Below, one piece after another: positions 1-8,604 of a stretch of DNA of 30,966 bases; position 1 is the first letter of the stretch, and every line of letters begins with the position of its first letter. Below the pieces are notes generated by a model. It was not told the origin of the DNA. It saw nothing but the letters and a program-made list of their open reading frames with translations, and did no database searches. The translations under genes were made by a program, and so were the position numbers. The DNA is from Methylococcaceae bacterium (lineage in GTDB: Bacteria; Pseudomonadota; Gammaproteobacteria; Methylococcales; Methylomonadaceae), in assembly GCA_021647585.1 (NCBI GenBank), contig JAKIUK010000050.1:1-30966 (forward strand), read 5' to 3'.

Positions 1-114
1 CAATATTTGAGCATGGGTTATTTTACGAGCTGCAGCTTTACCTGTTGATATAAGCTGCTTTAAATAAACACGTTCATCTTCCGACAAGTTAACTTTATAT
101 TTCTTGGCTGGCAT
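1..114 (-). CDS. IS630-type transposase, N-terminal part (runs off the window)
   Basis: The first 38 codons of a minus-strand gene start at an ATG at 114 and remain open to the window edge. The peptide begins MPAKKYKVNLSEDER, followed by a KQLISTGKAAARK stretch and THAQIL. This is the usual opening of the helix-turn-helix DNA-binding domain of IS630-family transposases and related HTH proteins. The catalytic DDE domain would lie beyond the window, so I cannot tell whether the element is intact. It points away from the EPS locus and marks one of its borders. It could instead be a solitary HTH protein of the same fold. Confidence 0.6.
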   Translation of the reverse strand, partial: MPAKKYKVNLSEDERVYLKQLISTGKAAARKITHAQIL

Positions 115-171
115 GCTATAGACTCAAATATCATTTGGTTACAATTAATACTTGAGATAATACATTAATTA

Positions 172-279
172 ACCATCAAACCAAAGTTGCCAGACTACTA
201 GTACTCCTGCAACTTTGCTTTGATGGATAAAAAAAGAGGAGTATGTAATATCCACCAAACCAAAATTGTTAGACCACTA
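172..279. repeat. Hairpin and direct repeat between transposase and PrsT-like gene
   Basis: CCATCAAACCAAAGTTGC (173-190) pairs with GCAACTTTGCTTTGATGG (209-226), with one mismatch and an 18-nt loop. A second, diverged copy of the left arm with its flank lies at 251-279 (CCACCAAACCAAAATTG, then TTAGACCACTA). The structure lies upstream of the transposase start and downstream of the last EPS gene. It could be an insertion-element end, a repeat remnant, or a terminator for the EPS transcript. The gene-free stretch 115-303 holds nothing else I recognise. Confidence 0.5.
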
Positions 280-303
280 AGAGGCGGTCCAAGAATAGAA
301 AAA

Positions 304-2679
304 CTATCCTTTTAATTCACTTAGCTTTGCCTTGGCTTTATCAATACCAACAAAGTCTGCTCCACTTGAAACAGCTTTTTCCAATGCCAGTTTAGCCTCT
401 TCCGTTCTTCCATTAGCCGCATAAATCATACCCAAATGATACTCAAATTCAGCAAAACCAGGAACCAGAGCAACCACTTTTTCCAACGCTATCACTGCTT
501 CATCAAAATCACCAGTTAAATAACTAAGCCAACCATAGGTATCTAATAATGAGGGTACCTTATAATGCTTAAAAACTTTTACTAAACCCAACGCATACTT
601 TAAGCGCTCTGGATCGTCAGAAGTCACTGCAATTAATGCAGCCAGATTATTTGCTGCAATTTTATTTTCAGGTTGAACTTTCAGTAAATGTGTATAAGTA
701 TCTATTGCTGCATTCAAATCAGAACTTTTCTCATACAGACTGGCAATACCAATCAGTAAATTACTATTATCAGGTAATAAAACCAACCCTTGTTTTAAAA
801 TATCTTTTGCTTTTTTTAAATCATTTTTATTAATATAGGTTGCCGCCAGGTTTTGATATCCAGGTGCAAAGTTTTTATCCTGATCGATTACTTTTTCAAA
901 AATTAATTGGGCTTTATCATACTGCTTAAAACTCCTGTAAAGAGAACCATTAAGATTTAATAATGCCGTATTTTCAGGATGTTCAGCAACTAATTTATTC
1001 AATAAATTCTCTGCTTTATCCGGCATACCCATAGCTAAATAACTTTTAGACAACTGAGATAAAATGTCAATTGCTAAAGGTTTAACTGCTAACACTTTTA
1101 AATATTCCTCTGCGGCCAAATCATATTTCTTTTGTGCAAAATATATTTGTGCTAATTTGTAAGATGAAAGACCGGCATTGTCTTCCTCTGGGATAGACCG
1201 GGCTACTTCAATGGCTTTATCCCACTCTTTAGTTCTAATATGCAAATCAACCAGCATAGACAGAACCTGTGAATCTTGGTCAGCCGCATTATTTCCTTTT
1301 TCTAATAATTCTATAGCCCCTTGTTCATTTTTATTTCTTACCATTAATCGAGCCAGATCCTTTCTAACTGCCTCATTTTTTGGATTAATCAACAATGCCT
1401 TTTCCAATGAATCTTCCGCCAAATCAAAGAAACCACTTTTTAGATGCGCACTGGCTGATAGCATAAAGGCTTTTTCAGAAGAAGGATTGTCCCTCATGAC
1501 CATTCGTAAATCAGCAATAGCTGCTTCAAAATTTCCTTCATCAACTAATAGATTTGAACGCAGCATTAATGCCTCTGAATTACGTGAATCTTTTTGCAAA
1601 ATATCATTCAGTATTTGTCGTGCTTTATCTTTGTCTCCTTGTTTAATAGCATACATGGCCAATAAATTACTGGCCTTTTGACCAGCAAGCCCTTCCTTAT
1701 CTGCAGCTACAATTTGATTCAAAACCTCTATAGCCTGATCAGGTTTATCCCTATAAACTTTGGCTAAGGCAAAACGCAATTCGTAATCCTCAGCATTTTC
1801 CTCAATAAATCCTTTCAGCGCATTTTCTGCCTCTTGCAGCCCTTTTTGCTGTAACAAATAATCTGCTAAAACCAGTTTTGGCATATGCTCATCAGGCTTG
1901 CGTGCAATATAATCTCGCAACACTTTTTCGCCTTTATCAATTTTTCCCCAGGCAATATAAAATTTAGCTACGTTATAATACAAAGCAGACTGATCAGGAA
2001 ATTGATTAATTAAGGCTAAAAAAACTTTTTCAGCGCTTTGAAAATCTTTTAGCTTCACCAAATAGTTAATTTTGAACATCGCCAGATTCACATCATCCGG
2101 GTTTTTTAATATCGCATTATTTATCAGTACCAGAGCATCTTCAATTTTGTCCTTTTCATATTGCCTGGCTAACATTAAAGTCGCTTCAACATTTCCGGGA
2201 TTCGTTGCTAATACCGACTGGATAATCTCTTCCGACTTAACTGTCTCCTTCTTACGCATAAAAACGGCTGCCTTTATGATTAAGGCATCAATATTGTTTT
2301 GATCTTTAGTTAAAACCAATTCTGAACTTTCCAGTGCTTTATCAAGTTGTCCAGATAACAAAAACAGTTTACCCAGTTTATTTTGGGCTTCAAGAAACTC
2401 AGGTCTTTCTTCTACAACACCCAATAACAAACCATACATTTTTCGCCAATTCTGATTTCTCTCTGCCAGTAAAGCCATTAAATAACGAGCATCGACATTT
2501 TTAGGGTTTATTTGTAAAACATTTTTCAACTCTACTCGTGTTTTATCAAAATCATTCTCATTAAAAAAAGCTTGAGCCCTATTAAAATACTCTTGTTCTC
2601 TATTTTCAGACCCACTACATGCGTATAAAAAAACAAAACTTACAAATAAACTAATCCGGATTTTTTTGGTGCTAAACAT
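304..2679 (-). CDS. prsT: TPR-repeat lipoprotein, PrsT-like (PEP-CTERM/EPS system)
   Basis: This 791-residue protein has an N-terminal lipoprotein signal: charged residues 5-8, a hydrophobic run 9-20 and lipobox LYAC with Cys21. It should therefore be a lipid-anchored periplasmic or outer-membrane protein. Most of the rest is a series of tetratricopeptide repeats, recognisable by spaced A/G-Y-A and NP or PDN turns such as LKNVLQINPKN near 51 and LEKALLINPKN near 425. Length, lipobox and position at the end of an EPS locus match the PrsT family of PEP-CTERM systems, which has about 20 TPRs and no known catalytic activity. A scaffolding role in EPS assembly or export is inferred. The start lies 10 bp after the stop of the upstream glycosyl-phosphate transferase gene, so the two are probably co-transcribed. 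A generic TPR lipoprotein is the alternative. Confidence 0.85.
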   Translation of the reverse strand: MFSTKKIRISLFVSFVFLYACSGSENREQEYFNRAQAFFNENDFDKTRVELKNVLQINPKNVDARYLMALLAERNQNWRKMYGLLLGVVEERPEFLEAQNKLGKLFLLSGQLDKALESSELVLTKDQNNIDALIIKAAVFMRKKETVKSEEIIQSVLATNPGNVEATLMLARQYEKDKIEDALVLINNAILKNPDDVNLAMFKINYLVKLKDFQSAEKVFLALINQFPDQSALYYNVAKFYIAWGKIDKGEKVLRDYIARKPDEHMPKLVLADYLLQQKGLQEAENALKGFIEENAEDYELRFALAKVYRDKPDQAIEVLNQIVAADKEGLAGQKASNLLAMYAIKQGDKDKARQILNDILQKDSRNSEALMLRSNLLVDEGNFEAAIADLRMVMRDNPSSEKAFMLSASAHLKSGFFDLAEDSLEKALLINPKNEAVRKDLARLMVRNKNEQGAIELLEKGNNAADQDSQVLSMLVDLHIRTKEWDKAIEVARSIPEEDNAGLSSYKLAQIYFAQKKYDLAAEEYLKVLAVKPLAIDILSQLSKSYLAMGMPDKAENLLNKLVAEHPENTALLNLNGSLYRSFKQYDKAQLIFEKVIDQDKNFAPGYQNLAATYINKNDLKKAKDILKQGLVLLPDNSNLLIGIASLYEKSSDLNAAIDTYTHLLKVQPENKIAANNLAALIAVTSDDPERLKYALGLVKVFKHYKVPSLLDTYGWLSYLTGDFDEAVIALEKVVALVPGFAEFEYHLGMIYAANGRTEEAKLALEKAVSSGADFVGIDKAKAKLSELKG

Positions 2680-2689
2680 AATCTAATCC

Positions 2690-4300
2690 TTAAATATAAA
2701 CTGCTAAAAAAATACTAAAATTCAACATATAAAAAATAGCTAAAATTCTAAGAAACTTAAATTGATAGGCATCTCGGTGAAACAAATATTCAAGAGCATA
2801 ACCGAGACAAAACAAATAGAGTAAAACACTAACAATAAACCCAGTGTTTACAAAAAACAATGAGCTTAACATTAAAAGCGAAATCAATGCATCTTGAGTA
2901 GTCAATCTAAAATATGATTTTCTAGTTACCTTAACTGCAAGTGTAACAACTACAAACAAAATGAGAAAAAATATATCCATCAGATCGAATATAATTTGAT
3001 GAAAACCAGAGAATTCAAAAATAATATAGCAACTGAACATCACAGAACTGTATATGCTAACTCGTATAAAAAAATCCTGTATATTCAAAGGAAGCCATTT
3101 ATAAATACAGAGAGCAAGAAATAGATAAATTATCTCATTCTGCCAAATAGGGCTGGAGATAAAAGCCAGACTAGCTAATAGAAAAAAAAGATATATGCAA
3201 ATTGAAAATTCGATATATCTTCTACAAAATGCAAACAACCAACCATGATATCGAAAATAATTGTTTCGCCTATCCTGTCCAACTCTGTCTGAATGAAACT
3301 TCCATTGCTTAATACTAGCAACATAAAAAGCCCACAAAATTACCGATGAAATGAGCAGAAAGACACCAATAACCTCAATGTCTGTTGCGTATCTTAAAAT
3401 AAATGCCGCTATTAAAAAAAATGCTTGTAGCAAATAAATAATGACAACAGCTTCTTCATGAGTAAATCCGCAAACCAGCAACTTATGATGAATATGTCTT
3501 TTATCTGCAGAAAACGGTGATTTCCCAGCCTTGATTCGTTGCGTCATGACAGAGATAGTATCCAGTATAGGTAAACCCAAAATGAGTAAAGGTAATGCTG
3601 GGTTAAAAGCCGTACTCACATTTTGGGTTAAAACGATAACTAAAAAAGCAGCCATAAACCCAATAAACTGACTACCGGTATCTCCCATAAAAATAATAGC
3701 TGGGTGAGTATTAAAACGTAAAAACCCTACAATTCCACCTATAACCGCAAAAGCCATAACATCAATATGTGTACCACCAGAAAAAAAAGCAAAAAAAGCG
3801 ATGCACGCTAAAGAAAGCAAAATAATTCCAGCGGCTAAACCATCTAAACCATCCGACAAATTAACTGCGTTTGTCACTCCAATAACAAACAAAACAGTCA
3901 ACGTATAGCTAAAATACCAAGGGGCCTCGTTCATTCCCATAAAAGGAACAAATTTGATGACTATTCCCTGGCTGACAACATAGCAAACTGCTAAAAATTG
4001 CCCCAAAAACTTCCATTTATAATTAATCTCTAAAACATCATCAGCAATGCCAAATAGAACAATAATTAACCCGCCTATAATAAGCTGTTGATAAAGTGTA
4101 TTAAAAGGTAACAATAGGGCAGCAGCAATGATAGTCCCGGTAGCAATCCCGACTCCTCCGCAACGGGGTATCGCTACCGAATGCACTTTTCTTTCTCCGG
4201 GTACATCCAGCATACCCAATTGAGGCGCATAACGAATCAGTATCGGAATTAATGCCCAACAGACAACCGTTGCAACAAAAAATGAAATCACATAATCCAT
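2690..4300 (-). CDS. WecA/MraY-family polyprenyl-phosphate sugar-1-phosphate transferase with extra membrane domain
   Basis: This 536-residue multi-pass inner-membrane protein would transfer a sugar-1-phosphate from a UDP-sugar to undecaprenyl phosphate, the first step of lipid-linked EPS repeat-unit synthesis. Family motifs are clear: PRCGGVGI near 45, the metal-binding ADDVLEI near 85, NAVNLSDGLDGLAAG near 145-160, FMGDTGS near 205 and KRHIHHKLL near 268. WecA-type enzymes are about 330-360 residues long. Here about 180 further residues form additional hydrophobic segments with no motif that I recognise. A hydrophilic stretch with RVGQDRRNNYF (about 342-352) joins the two parts. It is the only initiating transferase in the window and lies directly upstream of the PrsT-like gene (10-bp gap). 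The sugar transferred (GlcNAc, GalNAc or another) cannot be read from sequence. Confidence 0.9.
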   Translation of the reverse strand: MDYVISFFVATVVCWALIPILIRYAPQLGMLDVPGERKVHSVAIPRCGGVGIATGTIIAAALLLPFNTLYQQLIIGGLIIVLFGIADDVLEINYKWKFLGQFLAVCYVVSQGIVIKFVPFMGMNEAPWYFSYTLTVLFVIGVTNAVNLSDGLDGLAAGIILLSLACIAFFAFFSGGTHIDVMAFAVIGGIVGFLRFNTHPAIIFMGDTGSQFIGFMAAFLVIVLTQNVSTAFNPALPLLILGLPILDTISVMTQRIKAGKSPFSADKRHIHHKLLVCGFTHEEAVVIIYLLQAFFLIAAFILRYATDIEVIGVFLLISSVILWAFYVASIKQWKFHSDRVGQDRRNNYFRYHGWLFAFCRRYIEFSICIYLFFLLASLAFISSPIWQNEIIYLFLALCIYKWLPLNIQDFFIRVSIYSSVMFSCYIIFEFSGFHQIIFDLMDIFFLILFVVVTLAVKVTRKSYFRLTTQDALISLLMLSSLFFVNTGFIVSVLLYLFCLGYALEYLFHRDAYQFKFLRILAIFYMLNFSIFLAVYI

Positions 4301-4460
4301 AACTATTGATTAATCTAGAAAAAGTAGTTGAGCACGAATTTTTTATCAGCAAATGGGTGATAGATAAATACCGTTGATATATATAATATACAACAAATTA
4401 CGTAATAACTTTGCGTTCAACTCCTTTTCTTAGGATTATAATAAGTAAAATATATTAACT

Positions 4461-4525
4461 ATTAATCTATAACAGGCTATCTTGATAATGATGTTTGTAA
4501 GTTAACCTCACAAACGCTGTCATTG
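4461..4525. repeat. Intergenic repeat family, copy A (degenerate, partial)
   Basis: This stretch matches one end of the repeat seen complete at 6025-6192, 19443-19623 and 30271-30563. It has ATTAATCTATAACAGG, then GATGTTTGTAAGTTAAC and CTCACAAACGCTGTCATT, in the same order and spacing but with several mismatches and no second arm. It lies in the 456-bp gap between the WecA-like gene and the plus-strand gene at 4757. Confidence 0.55.
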
Positions 4526-4600
4526 CAGGTACAATTTTGGACAAAACACGAATACCTCTCAGGCCTTTTGTGATAGGTCGTAAAGCCTGATTATATTATC

Positions 4601-4623
4601 GTTCCCATGCTCCGTGTGGGAAC
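4601..4623. repeat. Small REP-like hairpin
   Basis: GTTCCCA (4601-4607) and TGGGAAC (4617-4623) form a perfect 7-bp stem around a 9-nt loop. Hairpins of this wording (GTTCCCA-CGCTCC-TGGGAAC) are common dispersed intergenic repeats in some gammaproteobacterial and cyanobacterial genomes. It lies about 130 bp upstream of the plus-strand gene and could influence its transcript, but no T-tract follows. Confidence 0.5.
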
Positions 4624-4756
4624 CAGAAAAGTAATCGCACCTATCTGTTTGTAGACCCTGCTACTGTATATAAAAGTCTAAAGGAATAAATAGACGTATA
4701 AAAAAACATAGCGTAAACTGTTGTTCAACGCTTTTATTTTTTGTTGCACAACAACC

Positions 4757-5830
4757 ATGAACAGACAAGATGCATTAACCACCTCTCTTTATAGTCAACT
4801 TTTAGAGGAAGCGATTGCAAATGAATGCATTGCTTATTACCCTGGGTTACAAGGGTCGTTTGCCAAAGAAAAAAGAAGAGAAAAATTATATTGGTATTGG
4901 ATTGGACGCATAAACCAAAGGGTTTCCCGTATTTATATCGGTCCTGATAATTTAGAAACGCAAAAATTAGTTAATAACCTCGAACAAAGAAAAGATGTTG
5001 CTCTTGATGCTATTAAAAGTTTAAAAAAAACAGCTAAAGCTTATAAAGGTGCCTCTGGACAAATTAATGAGCCTTCGCATTTTAAAGTTATAAAATCCTT
5101 GTCAGAACAAGGATTGTTTAAAAAAGATATTCTATTGATAGGCTCACACGGCTTTTTATCGATTTGTAATGCATTAGGAATTTCGGTAGAGAATTCTTTT
5201 TTAAAAACAACAGATGTGGATTTTGTTAGGCCGCAAGGCATTACTTTAGCTATTCCTAACAACAAAGATATAATTGATATCCCATCAGCAATTAGTCGTT
5301 TTGATAAAAATTTCTTTCCAATACCTAAGCTGGATAATAAAGAACCATCAACTTCACTTCAAAATAATACATCAAAGATAAAAATTGATTTTTTAACCAC
5401 CGAAGAAAGTGGCAGGAAAAATGTATTTTACGAGGATTTAGGTATTGCTGCTGAATCTCTAAAATTCATGAGTTATTTACTTAATGGTGATATTTTTAAA
5501 GGACTGATTATTGGAAATTATGCAATTCCTGTTAACCTTCCTGATCCTGCCAGGTTTGCTGTGCATAAATTGATTATATCTGAAGAACGAGCAAGTTTTT
5601 TTCAGTCCAAATCAAAAAAAGACAGAAGTCAGGCATCTGTTTTGCTAGATTATCTAATAAACGATGACTCGGAACATCTGGAAGATGCTCTGTTAGCATG
5701 TAAAACAATAAAAGGTGCTGTTAAAAATATCAAAAAATCATTGCTAAAATTGAATGATGATTCAATAGTGAAATTTATAACAAAAGTTTTAAATGATGAG
5801 CCATCAGAAGATAGTGGGATGCATTTCTAA
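4757..5830 (+). CDS. Nucleotidyltransferase-fold protein, GSU2403/NTP_transf_8-like
   Basis: This is the only convincing plus-strand gene. I use the ATG at 4757 (357 residues). A TTG at 4721 would add 12 residues but has no better ribosome binding site. From the ATG, a nucleotidyltransferase-like core is seen around 125-160: LIGSHGF followed about 19 residues later by TTDVDF, the G-S ... D-x-D pattern of Pol-beta-type enzymes. A further acidic motif, KIDFLT, lies near 210. The C-terminal third is helical and lysine-rich. The layout resembles the GSU2403-type nucleotidyltransferase-fold family, whose substrate is unknown. Its opposite orientation, with repeat copies on both sides (4461 and 6025), suggests that it was inserted into the EPS locus and is not part of the pathway. 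It could be an antitoxin- or defence-type NTase, but I see no partner gene. Confidence 0.7.
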   Translation: MNRQDALTTSLYSQLLEEAIANECIAYYPGLQGSFAKEKRREKLYWYWIGRINQRVSRIYIGPDNLETQKLVNNLEQRKDVALDAIKSLKKTAKAYKGASGQINEPSHFKVIKSLSEQGLFKKDILLIGSHGFLSICNALGISVENSFLKTTDVDFVRPQGITLAIPNNKDIIDIPSAISRFDKNFFPIPKLDNKEPSTSLQNNTSKIKIDFLTTEESGRKNVFYEDLGIAAESLKFMSYLLNGDIFKGLIIGNYAIPVNLPDPARFAVHKLIISEERASFFQSKSKKDRSQASVLLDYLINDDSEHLEDALLACKTIKGAVKNIKKSLLKLNDDSIVKFITKVLNDEPSEDSGMHF

Positions 5831-6024
5831 TTTCACAAGACCTCTTCTTTAGTCATTTTATCACTGCAAGCGTAAAACCTCGTCTCGTTACCTATAGGGA
5901 TGTAGATAAAGGGGCGGTGAGCAATTCACGATAATTTAAATTATGTTGTATTTTTCAACATTAACGTTTGCAATAGCCTCATCCATCTCTATATTCCCTT
6001 ACATAACATCAATCAATTAACTAA

Positions 6025-6192
6025 AATGACTATTAACCTATCGCAGGTTACTCTCGATTTTGACGTTTGTGGTTAACTTCTCAAACCGTGTCATTCCGAC
6101 CAGCGGGAGGAATCTTGGGTCTAAGCACAACTTGAGCAACCAGATTGGTGAGTAGACCAGCATAAGATTCCTCGTTGTACTCGGAATGACAT
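6025..6192. repeat. Intergenic palindromic repeat family, copy B
   Basis: This copy begins AATGACTATTAACCTATCGC and continues through GACGTTTGTGGTTAACTTC, GTCATTCCGACCAGCGGGAG and AATCTTGGGTCTAAG. It ends with CGGAATGACATTT, which mirrors the earlier GTCATTCCGA. The two halves of the middle section form a long imperfect inverted repeat (GTCATTCCGAC...GGAGGAATCTTG against AAGATTCCTC...CGGAATGAC). It fills part of the 447-bp gap 5831-6277, which otherwise holds no gene that I can support. Confidence 0.75.
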
Positions 6193-6277
6193 TTAAATAT
6201 TCTACTTAGAATATAAAAGTCGCAGTAAGAAATGTACCCAACTAAATTGAAAGCAATTTTTTCCTAACTCTTTCATA

Positions 6278-6898
6278 TTATCTAGAGGGTAATATATGCC
6301 TGGCACGTAATAGTATTATGATCTGCTCTACACTTTCTTCAAGAGAGCGCGCATGAGTATCAATTTTTAACTCCGGTTTATCAGGCGCTTCATAAGGTGA
6401 TGATATGCCTGTAAAGTCTTTAATTTCACCATTACGCGCCTTCTTATATAAACCTTTTACATCTCTTTTTTCACAAACTTCTAATGGACAGAAGCAATGA
6501 ATTTCAATAAAATCACCATGCGGCATTAAACTTCGTGCCATGGCACGTTCTTCTTTAAAGGGGGATATAAATGCAGTGAGTGTAATAACGCCAGCCTCAA
6601 GCATCAGTTTAGCAGCCTCACTAATACGACGGATATTTTCTTTGCGATCTTCATTGCTAAATCCAAGATCTTTATTCAGTCCATGGCGAACATTATCCCC
6701 ATCTAAAACAAAAGTATTCATACCCAATTGAAACAATTCTTCCTCCACGGCATGGGCAAGTGTTGATTTTCCAGAACCCGATAACCCAGTAAACCAAAGA
6801 ACCACAGATTTATGCTGGTTTTTTTCTTCTCTGCGCTTTCTGTTAACTGTTGCTTGATGCCAGACAACATTAGTTGATTTTTCGGTGGTTTTGCTCAT
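6278..6898 (-). CDS. cysC: Adenylyl-sulfate (APS) kinase
   Basis: CysC phosphorylates adenosine 5'-phosphosulfate at the 3' position with ATP, making PAPS, the sulfate donor for sulfotransferases and for assimilatory PAPS reductase. The 206-residue length is typical for the stand-alone enzyme. Visible motifs are the P-loop GLSGSGKS (38-45), the substrate-binding DGDNVRHGLNKDLGFS (66-81), ENIRRISEAAKL (88-99), ISPFKEER (111-118) and the late SSPYEAP turn. No ATP sulfurylase genes (cysDN or sat) are adjacent, so APS must come from elsewhere in the genome. Its place in an EPS locus that also encodes a PAPS-type sulfotransferase (13263-14168) suggests it supplies PAPS for polysaccharide sulfation and not primarily for cysteine synthesis. 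That role is inferred; the enzyme family is certain. Confidence 0.95.
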   Translation of the reverse strand: MSKTTEKSTNVVWHQATVNRKRREEKNQHKSVVLWFTGLSGSGKSTLAHAVEEELFQLGMNTFVLDGDNVRHGLNKDLGFSNEDRKENIRRISEAAKLMLEAGVITLTAFISPFKEERAMARSLMPHGDFIEIHCFCPLEVCEKRDVKGLYKKARNGEIKDFTGISSPYEAPDKPELKIDTHARSLEESVEQIIILLRARHILPSR

Positions 6899-7370
6899 GA
6901 TTTTGATTCTATAAGTTGAATTTCAATAATTGCTTTGATAGCTAAAGTTTTAAACTTTATTGTATGACTCAGCGGTGAGTATAGATTATAAATAACATCA
7001 GAATTAATTTAGTACGCATTATGGTTTGTATAAAAATATAAACAGTAAATAAATTCTTTTAGTATTATCAAATAGCTAAAGTCTGATTAGGCAATTTAGA
7101 CAGGTTGTGTTGTATTCAGTAAATGTAAAGAATATCTCTTGTAAGGTCCTATTATGTTTATGGCAAAGTAAAACTACTAAAAAAACAAGAAAAGCATTTT
7201 GCTTCTTGTAATGCTTATATTTACTCAAACCCTATTACTTCACCTGTATAAAGTGCCTAATCATAAGCTAAAGCATTAGGCTTTGTTGTATTCACAACAA
7301 GGACAACATCCAAAAAACAATTTTATCTGTATGGCTGCATCGAACTAAAGCCGATAAATGGTGTTTTTTC
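6899..7370. other. Gene-free stretch, AT-rich
   Basis: This 472-bp gap separates cysC from the upstream glycosyltransferase gene. I find no convincing frame on either strand. The only structure I see is the hairpin at 7255-7281, listed separately. Its length means cysC may have its own promoter, but I could not pick out a clear -35/-10 pair. Confidence 0.5.
7255..7281 (-). terminator. Candidate terminator hairpin after the glycosyltransferase gene
   Basis: GCCTAAT (7255-7261) and ATTAGGC (7275-7281) make a perfect 7-bp stem. The inner bases AAGCT/AGC can pair further. It lies about 90 bp downstream of the glycosyltransferase stop at 7371. A good T-tract is missing on the minus strand, whereas TTTGTTGT follows on the plus strand, so the assignment is weak. 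Confidence 0.3.
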
Positions 7371-8597
7371 TTATGATTTATCTACCGCATTATTCAACAA
7401 TACTTGCCAATGTTTCAAAGCAACAGGTTTATCATATTTCATCATATATTCAGACCTGGCATTCTCACTCATTTGGAGAAATGAACTCTTGTCTTCTCTT
7501 ACTGCTAAAATTTCACTTGCCAAACTATCATGCTCACCCACTAAAAATGAACGACCACAATTATTTTCTTCAAGTATTTTCTTAACTTCAGCATTTTCAG
7601 CGCCCACAAAAAATGAAGGTCGCCCTGCTGCCATAACACCATATAGCTTACTTGGAACAATCAAACCTTCTAACTCAGGAATCAATGAAATTAGATGTAT
7701 ATCACCAACAGAAAGGCTATAAGATAACTTTGAAAAATCCTGATATGGTTTGAAAAAAACATTTTCTAGTTTTCTCTGTCTTGCCTGATCCTCTAGCCAC
7801 TGTCTCTTAGCCCCATCCCCTATGAACAGGAATACAATTTCTTTATAACAACTCAGTTTTTCTATAGCTTCCAGTATAGTATCAAACTCATGGGCTCTCC
7901 CCATATTCCCAGAATAACAGACAACAAACTTATTTTCTAACGCCCATTCCTTAATTAAATAATTAGATTTCTTTTCAATCGACTTGATAACATTTCCGTC
8001 AGACCAATTATGAATAATATGTATTTTATCTTTATCCACACCCATTGATTCTACATGAGCTGCCATTACCTCACCCAGAACGACATTACACCATGACTTT
8101 CTTAAACTGTAGTTTCTTATACCAATCATAATCCGACCAAAAATGCCATCAAATATCTTAATACCTAATCGACTGGCAACTTCAGGATATATATCTTGTA
8201 ACCAATTTATTTGCTTTGCTCTTTTTAACTTAACAGCAATCATAGAAATAACAGATAGAAAAGGAGGGTCTGTTTTAACGACGACAACATCATCCTTTCC
8301 AGCAACAACCAAAAGTTTGAAAAATGCAGTCACATAAAAAAAAAGAAAATCAAGCATGCGTCCAACCAACCGTTTTTTACCAAAACTCGTGGTATAAACT
8401 CGGTTTATTTGCACTCCATCAACAACTTCTTGTTTATCTAAATGTACCCGAGGATCAGCCATCACACGTCTACTTGTAATAACAACTATGTTAACATTCG
8501 CATCAAAATCTAATTTTGTTGCTAAGTCAGTAAGTAATTGACTAGTAGCACTTTGATCAGGATAAAAAAAACGATTAACAAATATAATTTTAGACAT
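7371..8597 (-). CDS. GT4-family glycosyltransferase, WbuB-like
   Basis: This 408-residue cytoplasmic or membrane-associated GT-B glycosyltransferase would add a sugar to the lipid-linked EPS unit from a nucleotide-sugar donor. The N-terminus, IIFVNRFFYPDQSATSQLL, is typical of the WbuB/colanic-acid type. The C-terminal donor-binding domain starts near 205 with VVCYSGNMGRAHEFDTIL, followed by FLFIGDGAKR. The VPSKLYGVMAAGRPSFF motif near 316-332 is the WbuB-type version of the donor loop. In place of the classical E-x7-E pair it has Glu before the loop and Leu at the second position. Donor and linkage cannot be predicted. The gene starts 7 bp after the stop of the hydrolase gene, implying co-transcription. 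Confidence 0.88.
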   Translation of the reverse strand: MSKIIFVNRFFYPDQSATSQLLTDLATKLDFDANVNIVVITSRRVMADPRVHLDKQEVVDGVQINRVYTTSFGKKRLVGRMLDFLFFYVTAFFKLLVVAGKDDVVVVKTDPPFLSVISMIAVKLKRAKQINWLQDIYPEVASRLGIKIFDGIFGRIMIGIRNYSLRKSWCNVVLGEVMAAHVESMGVDKDKIHIIHNWSDGNVIKSIEKKSNYLIKEWALENKFVVCYSGNMGRAHEFDTILEAIEKLSCYKEIVFLFIGDGAKRQWLEDQARQRKLENVFFKPYQDFSKLSYSLSVGDIHLISLIPELEGLIVPSKLYGVMAAGRPSFFVGAENAEVKKILEENNCGRSFLVGEHDSLASEILAVREDKSSFLQMSENARSEYMMKYDKPVALKHWQVLLNNAVDKS

Positions 8598-8604
8598 TAA
8601 ATAC

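Noticed and set aside
1178..1681. A 167-residue plus-strand frame opposite the PrsT-like gene
   Set aside because: It is antisense to well-conserved TPR coding sequence, rich in Ser/Ala/Ile from reversed codons, with no domain or start signal.
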